A stretch of DNA of 64,000 bases, from the NCBI GenBank assembly GCA_020848095.1, contig JADLAT010000017.1:62001-126000 (forward strand). The letters are read 5' to 3'. The notes beneath the pieces are model-generated. The model worked only from the letters and a program-made list of their open reading frames with translations. It ran no database searches and was not told where the DNA came from. Both the position numbers and the translations under genes were made by a program. Source of the DNA: Alphaproteobacteria bacterium (lineage in GTDB: Bacteria > Pseudomonadota > Alphaproteobacteria > Micavibrionales > Micavibrionaceae). Of the stretch, positions 53,265 through 60,595 are shown one piece after another (position 1 is the first letter of the stretch; each line of letters begins with the position of its first letter).

Positions 53265-54894
53265 GGGATTTTTTCTCCTTGTTGTCGTTTAAGGGCGCCG
53301 TTTTAACTTCCTCATCCTCTTGAGGTGCGCGTGCGCTTTGCCCAAGGGCCTCATGGAGGCGGCGCGCAAGAACGTCGCGGCGGAACGGTTTGCCGATAAT
53401 GCCGTATTTTTTATGCAAGCCAGAGAGGGACAGCGCATTTTCACTAAAGCCCGTCATAAACAAAATACCAATTCCGGGGCGCAGCGTTTCCAGATTTATG
53501 GCCAGATCCACGCCATTCATCCCCCCTTGCATGGAAATATCCGTCAGAACCGCATCAATGCGCAGGGATTGATCGTCCAGCATAGCCAGCGCCGCCTCCC
53601 CGTTTGCCGCGGCGCAGGTTTCATAGCCCATCCGCCCCAGCATGGCGCATGTCATCTGGCGCAGTCTTTCATCATCATCCACGACCAGAATCATTTCACC
53701 CTCTCCACGGGAATCCTCCACCGGGGGCGGGGCGATCTGGGAACTGTGTTTTGCGCGCGGCAGATAGATCCTAAAGACGGTTCCCATACCCCTTTCACTG
53801 TACACATGAATAAAACCGCCGGATTCTCTGGCAAAGCCATAAGCCATGCTCAGCCCCAGACCGGTGCCGCTGCCGACCTCTTTGGTGGTGAAGAACGGCT
53901 CGAATATGCGGGCGGCCACTTCGGGCTCCATCCCCTGCCCGCTATCGGATATGGCGACCATGACATAAGGACCCGGGAGAATATCCGGGTATTTTTCCTT
54001 GAAATCCTCCTCAATGAATACGTTCTGGGTTTCGATCAGGAGTTTTCCGCCCTTCGGCATGGCGTCTCTGGCATTAACCGCCATGTTGACGATTACATTT
54101 TCAAACTGGCTGACATCTATATTGGCCAGCCATAAATCCCCTTCCATCAAGGTTTTTATAAAAATTGTCTCGCCGATTGTGTGCGTAAGCAATGTGGTAA
54201 GCTGGCTGATTACCTCGTTAATATCGACGATTTTGGAATCAAAGGATTGCTGGCGCGAGAACACCATCAAACGCCGCACCAGATCCGCGCCGCGCCGCGC
54301 CGTGGTTTCTATTGTCTCCAGCCGCAGTTTTCTGGCGGAATCATCATCGCTATCTTGCATCATTTTGCGCAAAAGCCGGGCATTGCCCAAAATCACCGTC
54401 AGCAGATTGTTAAAATCATGCGCAATGCCGCCGGTGAGCTGGCCCACGGCATCCAGTTTTTGCACCTGAAACAATTGTTCCTGCGCCTCTTTATGGCGGC
54501 GTTTCAGATCGTAGATTTCCATGGCCTGACTAAGGGCTATATGCACCGTATCGGGGGTGATGTTGCTGCGGACCAGGTAGTCCTGCGCGCCGCAGCGAAT
54601 GGATTCTATCACGGCCTGTTCACGCCCATGACGCATCAGCATCACAATGGGCGCCGGCGCCAGACCGTGACCGCCCGCGCAGGCTTCTTGTAAAAAATAG
54701 GCGCTGCCGCCTTTTGCGAGTGCGCCACTGAGAAAAACACAGTCAAATTTTTGCTCTTGCAGGCGTTTTAGCCCCTCCTGCGCCGTATCGACAAGCGTAA
54801 ATGCGGGTTGCTGGTTCACAGATGAAAAAGCCCTACGAAGACTTTCGTGACCTTGGATATTATCATCAATGATCAGGATTTTCAGAGTGTGCAT
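53251..54894 (-). CDS. Hybrid sensor histidine kinase with a degenerate N-terminal receiver
   Basis: A 547-residue soluble kinase. Domains: N-terminal receiver-like (1-125), HisKA with the phospho-His in GGIAHDFNNLL (His159), HATPase (N box NMAVNARDAM, G boxes DSGQGM and GTGLGLSMAYG), and a C-terminal receiver (about 400-520) with Asp in LTDISM, Thr in MTGFS and Lys in GKPF. In the N-terminal receiver the phosphoacceptor position is Ser56 (VFLSGAL) and the usual Lys is Arg109 (YLVRSN), so it cannot work in the normal way. No membrane segment. Confidence 0.9.
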   Translation of the reverse strand: MHTLKILIIDDNIQGHESLRRAFSSVNQQPAFTLVDTAQEGLKRLQEQKFDCVFLSGALAKGGSAYFLQEACAGGHGLAPAPIVMLMRHGREQAVIESIRCGAQDYLVRSNITPDTVHIALSQAMEIYDLKRRHKEAQEQLFQVQKLDAVGQLTGGIAHDFNNLLTVILGNARLLRKMMQDSDDDSARKLRLETIETTARRGADLVRRLMVFSRQQSFDSKIVDINEVISQLTTLLTHTIGETIFIKTLMEGDLWLANIDVSQFENVIVNMAVNARDAMPKGGKLLIETQNVFIEEDFKEKYPDILPGPYVMVAISDSGQGMEPEVAARIFEPFFTTKEVGSGTGLGLSMAYGFARESGGFIHVYSERGMGTVFRIYLPRAKHSSQIAPPPVEDSRGEGEMILVVDDDERLRQMTCAMLGRMGYETCAAANGEAALAMLDDQSLRIDAVLTDISMQGGMNGVDLAINLETLRPGIGILFMTGFSENALSLSGLHKKYGIIGKPFRRDVLARRLHEALGQSARAPQEDEEVKTAPLNDNKEKKSHVQP

Positions 54895-55082
54895 CGCCTA
54901 TAAATATACATTCATAGATTGTATTATAAAATTAAATACTCGCAAAATTGCATAAAACCTTGAAAATCGAAATACCGCTGTATGTGTATTGCCTGTGGTT
55001 TGTCCGTACCCATCCGCCCGAAACCGGGCTTTTGTAAAAGGCTTGTGAAGCGCCCAAAAAGCTGATTTAAACTGTTGTGATA

Positions 55083-56114
55083 ATGAAAAACGCTCATAAA
55101 AACCAGACAGACCGCGCGTCCGAACCCGGCAAGGCTCAAAACCCCGTTGATGGGCTGGGGCGGCTTTTGGATGCGGATATGCGGGCGGTGAACGCGCTTA
55201 TCCTCAAGCGTATGGACAGCGATGTTCCCCTGATCCCGCAATTGGCGACATACCTCATTGCGGCGGGCGGCAAGCGCATCCGCCCCCTGCTCACGCTGGC
55301 CGCCACACAGATTTATAACGGCGACATGCCCCGCGCCCACGGGCTGGCGTCCTGCGTTGAGTTTATTCACACCGCCACGCTGTTGCATGACGATGTGGTG
55401 GATGAAAGCCTTGAGCGCCGCGGGCAGGAAACAGCCAATCTCGTTTTCGGCAATCAGGCCAGCGTGCTGGTGGGGGATTTTCTCTTTGCCAGAGCGTTTC
55501 AGCTTATGACTGCGGACGGCTCGCTGGATGTTTTACGGATTTTATCCAATGCCTCGGCGGTGATCGCCGAAGGTGAGGTGATGCAACTCTCGCTGGCGAA
55601 TAATATCGAAACCAGCCTTGAGCAATATCTTGAGGTGATTACGGCCAAGACTGCCGCCTTATTCGCGGCGGCGTGCGAGATCGGGCCGATTATTGCCGGA
55701 GCCGGACCGGAGGCCGCCCGTGCCATGGCCGCTTATGGGCTGAATATGGGGATTGCCTTTCAAATTGCGGATGATGCACTGGATTACATGGCCGCCCGCG
55801 AAAAGCTGGGCAAGACGGTCGGGGATGACTTCCGGGAAGGGAAAATGACCGCGCCGGTCATCTATGCCCTGCAGGATTCTGATGCGGAAGAGCGCATATT
55901 CTGGGAACGCTGCATGGCGCGGCGGGAGCAAAGCGAAGCGGATCTACAAACCGCGCAGGCCTTATTTGAAAAATACGACAGCATCACCCGCGCGATGACG
56001 TTGGCGCGGATTTATGGCGACCGGGCCGCGGAAGCACTTGCCGGCGCACCAGCGGGCGCATTGCGTGATTGCCTGCATAACCTCATTGATTACACCATAA
56101 ACCGCGAATATTAG
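55083..56114 (+). CDS. ispB: Polyprenyl diphosphate synthase (octaprenyl/decaprenyl type)
   Basis: A 343-residue trans-prenyltransferase that makes the ubiquinone side chain. Start at ATG 55083. GGKRIRPLLTLA binds the isopentenyl pyrophosphate; the first Asp-rich motif is in LLHDDVVDESLERRG, the second in QIADDALDYMA, and FREGKMTAPVIYAL follows. Chain length (C40 to C50) cannot be told from sequence by eye. The kinase gene is divergent; the shared 188-nt gap is AT-rich. Confidence 0.92.
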   Translation: MKNAHKNQTDRASEPGKAQNPVDGLGRLLDADMRAVNALILKRMDSDVPLIPQLATYLIAAGGKRIRPLLTLAATQIYNGDMPRAHGLASCVEFIHTATLLHDDVVDESLERRGQETANLVFGNQASVLVGDFLFARAFQLMTADGSLDVLRILSNASAVIAEGEVMQLSLANNIETSLEQYLEVITAKTAALFAAACEIGPIIAGAGPEAARAMAAYGLNMGIAFQIADDALDYMAAREKLGKTVGDDFREGKMTAPVIYALQDSDAEERIFWERCMARREQSEADLQTAQALFEKYDSITRAMTLARIYGDRAAEALAGAPAGALRDCLHNLIDYTINREY

Positions 56115-56130
56115 AGTTTTTTTAGAACTC

Positions 56131-56159
56131 TTGACTTATACCCCCCATGGGTATATATT
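56131..56159 (+). promoter_or_regulatory. csoR-type promoter with metal-repressor operator
   Basis: TTGACT (56131-56136), 17 nt, TATATT (56154-56159). The spacer holds the inverted repeat TATACCC-N5-GGGTATA (56137-56155), of the kind bound by CsoR/FrmR repressors. The ATG at 56167 follows 7 nt after the -10, so the mRNA is probably leaderless. Confidence 0.75.
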
Positions 56160-56166
56160 TTCCCTT

Positions 56167-56451
56167 ATGGAAGACTCTCACCCCTCACATGACGAAGAGC
56201 TGGTCAAGCTTAACCGCATTTCCGGCCAGATCGATGGAATCAAGCGCATGATCGATGAACATCGGTACTGCCCGGATATCCTGACCCAGCTTAAAGCTGT
56301 CCGCTCCGCTATCCGCGCGGTCGAGGCCAATATTCTGGAGACTCATCTGCATTCGTGTATTGCAGAATCGTTCGGGGAGCATGACAAGGATGCGGCGCAT
56401 AAAAAAATTGATGAAATGAAGGTGCTGTTCAAGCGCTTTAACACGGAATAG
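56167..56451 (+). CDS. CsoR-type metal-sensing repressor
   Basis: A 94-residue all-helical repressor. LVKLNRISGQIDGIKRMIDE is the family's first helix, Cys in RYCPDIL the first ligand, and HLHSC gives the His and Cys ligands (His-x3-Cys), so the Cys-His-Cys set of copper-type CsoR is present. An upstream in-frame ATG (56131) lies within the promoter and is not used. The operator in its own promoter implies autoregulation, with the downstream permease under the same control. Confidence 0.9.
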   Translation: MEDSHPSHDEELVKLNRISGQIDGIKRMIDEHRYCPDILTQLKAVRSAIRAVEANILETHLHSCIAESFGEHDKDAAHKKIDEMKVLFKRFNTE

Positions 56452-56460
56452 AGGGCATAA

Positions 56461-57516
56461 ATGGAAACAAATCACGCACACGGCAAGGGCAGTAGCTGCT
56501 GCCACGCGCCGGAGGAAAAATCCGGCCACCGCATTGATTATATCACCTGGGGCTCTTTGGTGATTATTGCCGTTACCATGATGCTGTATGCTTTGAACCC
56601 GCAATGGCAGAAACTGGCCATGTTTGCCCATGCGCAGATTGATCTTTTAACCGAAATGTCCTGGGGCGTGGCGCTCGGTCTGCTCAGCGTGGGCTTGATG
56701 AACAAGATTCCCCGCGAATATTTCACCGCCATTATGGGGCGCGGGGATACGCCGGGCGATATCGTCAAGGCGGCCATCGCCGGGGTCATTCTCGATATGT
56801 GCAATCACGGGATTTTGGTGGTTGCGGGCAAGCTGTACGAGCGCGGACTTTCCACGGCGCAGGTTCTGGCCTTTCTTATCTCCAGCCCCTGGAACTCGCT
56901 TAGCCTGACATTCATTCTGATTGCGCTGATCGGGTTAAAATGGACCTTGCTCTTTACGCTGGCCTCGATGGTGATTGCCATTATTTCCGGCCTTGTTTTT
57001 CAGGTCTTGACCAAGCGCGGCGTTCTGCCGGAAAATCCCAATACCGCCCCGTTGATGGACGGGTTTGATATCCGCGCCGATGCGCGGGCGCGGCTGAAGG
57101 GCTTTAAATTTACGAAAGAATGGTTCACAAGCGTTGCGATTGACGGCTGGCGTGATGGAAAAATGATTGTGCGCTGGATTTTGTTCGGCGCCATTGCGGC
57201 GGCGGCTATTCGTGCCTTTGTACCGACGGATTTTGTTACGCAGTGGTTTGGCCCTACGATCGTGGGTTTGCTGATAACGCTGGGCGCGGCAACGATCATT
57301 GAGATCTGCTCCGAAGGGTCCGCGCCCATTGCGGCAGAAATTATCAACAGCGCCAATGCCCCCGGAAACGGCTTTGCCTTCCTCATGGCCGGGGTGGCGA
57401 CCGATTACACAGAAATTCTGGTGGTGCGCGAGTTTACAAAAAGCTGGAAAATCGCGCTGTTTCTGCCCTTGATCACTGTGCCGCAGATTATCGTGATCGG
57501 CGCGCTGATGAATTAA
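56461..57516 (+). CDS. ArsP/DUF318-type permease
   Basis: A 351-residue membrane protein with about eight helices. Family motifs: the conserved SSPWNSLSLT loop and IEICSEGSAPIAAEI near the end, typical of UPF0718 permeases that include ArsP. The cytoplasmic N-terminus carries HAHGKGSSCCHAPEEKSGH, a Cys/His cluster able to bind metal. It starts 9 nt after csoR, so one operon. Substrate unknown; a thiophilic metal or metalloid (or an organo-derivative) is the inference. Confidence 0.82.
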   Translation: METNHAHGKGSSCCHAPEEKSGHRIDYITWGSLVIIAVTMMLYALNPQWQKLAMFAHAQIDLLTEMSWGVALGLLSVGLMNKIPREYFTAIMGRGDTPGDIVKAAIAGVILDMCNHGILVVAGKLYERGLSTAQVLAFLISSPWNSLSLTFILIALIGLKWTLLFTLASMVIAIISGLVFQVLTKRGVLPENPNTAPLMDGFDIRADARARLKGFKFTKEWFTSVAIDGWRDGKMIVRWILFGAIAAAAIRAFVPTDFVTQWFGPTIVGLLITLGAATIIEICSEGSAPIAAEIINSANAPGNGFAFLMAGVATDYTEILVVREFTKSWKIALFLPLITVPQIIVIGALMN

Positions 57517-57530
57517 CCACCCGCCTGTGG

Positions 57531-59171
57531 CTAGTCCGATAATTGGGAGCGCGTGGTTATCTGGCGCGGGTCCATGCGAATTTCAATCACCGCCAGTTTT
57601 TCACTGGCCAACGCCGCCTTCCAAACGGTTTCAAACTGCGCCGCGTCCGATACCGATGCGCCGAACGCGCCATAGCTGCGGGCCAGTGCCACGAAATCGG
57701 GATTGGTGAGCGTGGTGGCGCTGACCCGCCCCGGGAAATCGCGTTCCTGATGCATGCGGATTGTACCGAACATGGCATTATTACAGATCATGATTACAGG
57801 TTTTGCCGCGTGATGGATGGCGGTGGCCAGCTCCTGCCCCGTCATCATAAAGCCGCCGTCCCCGCAGATCCCCAGTACCAGACGATCCGGATGGGCCAGC
57901 GCCGCAGATATCGCCGCCGGAACCGCATAGCCCATAGCGCCGCTGATGGGGGCCAAAAGCCGCCCCGGACGGCCATAGCGCAAATAACGCTGCGCCCAGC
58001 CGCTGAAATTCCCGGCATCGGTTGTGATGATCGCCTCTTTGGGCAAAAGATCGCGCAATACGCCAAATATGGCGGTCATATCCGCGCCGCTCCAGCCCTG
58101 AGAAGCCCCCGCCTCTACCCCGCTCCACGCCACATACTGCGCCCGTAGTTTTTCCCGCCAGCCACCGCGCTCCGCCGCCGCTTCATCGCCTTGCGCGGCC
58201 AGCGCCGCCACGAAAGCGCCGATATCGGCCTGAACCGCCATATCCGGGATACAGGATTTACCAAATTCTGCGGCATCGGGGTAAACATGGATGATTTTCT
58301 GGCCCGGCTTTGGCAGGCTATAGCCCTGCGTTGTGATTTCATCCAGCCGCGCACCCAGCACCAGCAGCACATCGGCCTGCGCCGCACTTTCAACAAGCTT
58401 CGGATTGGGGCCTGTGCCCAACTCCCCCACGTAGCAATCCTCTCTATGGTCCACGATATCATGCCGCCGGAAGGCCGCCGCTATGGGCAAATCGGCAGAG
58501 CGCGCAAAAGCGGCCAGATTGTCGCAATCTGCCGCGTTCCAGTTTGTACCCCCCACAATCACCAGCGGCTTTTTTGCCGCCGCCAGCCAGTCCAGCGTTT
58601 TGGTGACCTCCGGCGCGGCCACGGCGGACGATACCGGCGGGATAAGACGCGCAACGCTCTGCCCCACCGCTTCGGCCAGCATATCCTCCGGCAGGCCCAG
58701 AACCACCGGCCCCGGCCTTCCCGATACCGCGATATGCATGGCACGGGCGACATATTCCGCCACGCGGTCGGCACTGTCGATGACGGCGGCCCATTTGGTG
58801 TGCGATGCGAACATCTGCGGCAGATCAAATTCCTGAAAGGACTCCCGGTCCCGGCCCTCCCGCGCCACCAGCCCCACAAACATCACCAGCGGGCTGGAGG
58901 ATTGCTTCGCGGCGTGAATACCGATGGCGGCATTGCAAGCGCCGGGGCCGCGCGTGACAAAAGCAATTCCGGGCTTATCGCCCTGCAACAGGCCGTAAGC
59001 CTCCGCCATGAAGGTTGCACCCGATTCGTGACGGCAGGTTATGACCTGTATCTGCGGCGCATCCAAAAGCGCATCCAGCACCGGCAGATAGCTCTCTCCC
59101 GCGACCGCAAATACCCGCTCCACCTTATGAAGCGCCAGTGCTTCGACCAGAATTTTTGCGCCCGTTTTCAT
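57531..59171 (-). CDS. ThDP-dependent enzyme of the acetolactate synthase family
   Basis: A 546-residue ThDP enzyme. The catalytic Glu is in CRHESGATFMAEAYG; ThDP/Mg binding is in ICGDGGFMMTGQELATAI ending in NNAMFG. The central domain (NWNAADCDNLAAFA) has the transhydrogenase fold. Reaction is uncertain: the family includes acetolactate synthase, sulfoacetaldehyde acetyltransferase, benzoylformate decarboxylase and oxalyl-CoA decarboxylase. No small regulatory subunit or ilvC is adjacent, which argues against biosynthetic acetolactate synthase. It converges with the permease, 14 nt between stops. Confidence 0.85.
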   Translation of the reverse strand: MKTGAKILVEALALHKVERVFAVAGESYLPVLDALLDAPQIQVITCRHESGATFMAEAYGLLQGDKPGIAFVTRGPGACNAAIGIHAAKQSSSPLVMFVGLVAREGRDRESFQEFDLPQMFASHTKWAAVIDSADRVAEYVARAMHIAVSGRPGPVVLGLPEDMLAEAVGQSVARLIPPVSSAVAAPEVTKTLDWLAAAKKPLVIVGGTNWNAADCDNLAAFARSADLPIAAAFRRHDIVDHREDCYVGELGTGPNPKLVESAAQADVLLVLGARLDEITTQGYSLPKPGQKIIHVYPDAAEFGKSCIPDMAVQADIGAFVAALAAQGDEAAAERGGWREKLRAQYVAWSGVEAGASQGWSGADMTAIFGVLRDLLPKEAIITTDAGNFSGWAQRYLRYGRPGRLLAPISGAMGYAVPAAISAALAHPDRLVLGICGDGGFMMTGQELATAIHHAAKPVIMICNNAMFGTIRMHQERDFPGRVSATTLTNPDFVALARSYGAFGASVSDAAQFETVWKAALASEKLAVIEIRMDPRQITTRSQLSD

Positions 59172-59330
59172 GAAAGCCCCTGTAATTTACACTCTTAACT
59201 TCACTTTACTCTTGATTTACAACGGTTTTAAAGCGCAAAATGGAGAAAGTAGCCGGGATTAACGTACTCCGCGCTCGTTACTGCTCCATTATTTCTTATG
59301 GACTTACCTTTTGAAGCGGCCCTGTTCTGT

Positions 59331-59891
59331 ATGAGCTATAATCTCGATCATATAACCGTTTTGCTTGTAGATGACATGCGCCCCATGCTGGAGCTTACGA
59401 AATCTATTCTGGCTTCTTTCGGATTTACCAAAATCGTTCTTGCTGAAAATGGCAAGGAAGGCTTCCATAAATACTGTGAGCGGAAACCGGATTTTATCAT
59501 TACCGACTGGCAGATGAATCCCGTTGACGGGCTGGAATTTACGCGCCTTGTGCGCAAACACCCCCAATCCCCCAACCCCTTCACGCCCATTATCATGATG
59601 ACGGGGTTTAGCTCTCGTCTGCGGGTTATGAAGGCGCGGGATCACGGGATTACCGAATTTCTGGTCAAGCCCTTTACTGCCAAGGACCTCTATGCCAGAG
59701 TGTTTCAGATTATTGAAAAACCCCGGCAATTCGTCTCAACGGAGGAGTTCTTTGGACCGGATCGCCGCCGAAAAAGAGAGAAGGATTACAGTGGCCCCCG
59801 CCGGCGCGATGATGATTCCACCCCACAGACTTTGGAAAACGTTACGAGCGATATTCTCAAAAAACTGCAAGAAGAAGCCAAGAACATATGA
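59331..59891 (+). CDS. CheY-like response regulator with basic tail
   Basis: About 186 residues from ATG 59331; the ATG at 59298 is an alternative and neither has a ribosome site. Receiver features: LLVDDMRPM, phosphoacceptor Asp in IITDWQMNPVDG, Thr in MMTGFS and Lys in LVKPF. A short C-terminal extension with FFGPDRRRKREKDYSGPRRR is a signature seen in many alphaproteobacterial regulators of this kind. No DNA-binding domain. The next gene, 63 nt on, may be its functional partner. Confidence 0.87.
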   Translation: MSYNLDHITVLLVDDMRPMLELTKSILASFGFTKIVLAENGKEGFHKYCERKPDFIITDWQMNPVDGLEFTRLVRKHPQSPNPFTPIIMMTGFSSRLRVMKARDHGITEFLVKPFTAKDLYARVFQIIEKPRQFVSTEEFFGPDRRRKREKDYSGPRRRDDDSTPQTLENVTSDILKKLQEEAKNI

Positions 59892-59954
59892 GTTTTTGTC
59901 AAAACAAGATATATACAGAGCCTGAAACCCAACTTAATAAATTGTGTAAATTCC

Positions 59955-60470
59955 ATGTCTGATACGGAACCAAAATCTTTCGACCCCACAAAAGTGAAAT
60001 TTATTCACCCCCCCAACACGCTTAAAGCGAAGGTGGGCAGCGGCGGGATTCCTGAGAGCCTTATCCGCAAGGCACAGCAGGTGATGGAGTGTTTTGAGAG
60101 CGATTTCCGGCCCGAAGCGCGGCGTCTGGTCGATTCTCTGGATGAGGCTTTGAAGAAAGCTCAAGCGGCCCTCAGGTCAGAAAAAGATATTGATAAGGAA
60201 GAGCTTGTCTTCCCCGTCATGCAGCTTAAAGCCAATGGCGGCATGTTTAAATATGAGCTTATTTCCGATGTTGCCGATATTTGCCTTCAATTCATGGAAG
60301 GGGTGGAGGATTATAACCAAGACACATTCGAGGTTATTCAGATCCATAAATCCACCATCAACACTATTTTGAATAACAACCTCAGGGGAAGCGGCGGACC
60401 GGAAGGTTACGCTCTGGTGCAGGAACTCCATGCGGCCTGTATGCGTTACTTCAAGCGGCACGGATTATAA
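59955..60470 (+). CDS. Conserved alphaproteobacterial protein next to a CheY-like regulator
   Basis: A 171-residue helical protein beginning with a basic motif FIHPPNTLKAKVGSGGI, after which long amphipathic helices follow. I have a general memory of alphaproteobacterial proteins with a PPNxLKAKVG start encoded beside such regulators, sometimes near chemotaxis genes, but cannot name a function. No membrane segment or enzyme motif. The gene pair 59331/59955 is probably an operon ending at a weak terminator. Confidence 0.7.
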   Translation: MSDTEPKSFDPTKVKFIHPPNTLKAKVGSGGIPESLIRKAQQVMECFESDFRPEARRLVDSLDEALKKAQAALRSEKDIDKEELVFPVMQLKANGGMFKYELISDVADICLQFMEGVEDYNQDTFEVIQIHKSTINTILNNNLRGSGGPEGYALVQELHAACMRYFKRHGL

Positions 60471-60479
60471 AAAATAGCC

Positions 60480-60518
60480 ATAATCATAGCAGACCTTAAC
60501 GATTATGCTTTTCTTTTG
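60480..60518 (+). terminator. Weak terminator candidate
   Basis: CATAATC (60480-60486) and GATTATG (60502-60508) form a 7-bp AT-rich stem with a 15-nt loop, followed by CTTTTCTTTT. Confidence 0.4.
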
Positions 60519-60595
60519 CGATTTAAGTGTGCTAAACCCGCTGCGAGCGTCCCTTGAATTGGCGCTGCCCAAGCCCTTATGAGGAGAAAAAGCAG

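Noticed and set aside
58191..59198. A 335-residue plus-strand frame
   Set aside because: Antisense to the ThDP enzyme, very rich in Arg, His and Gln, typical of a shadow frame.
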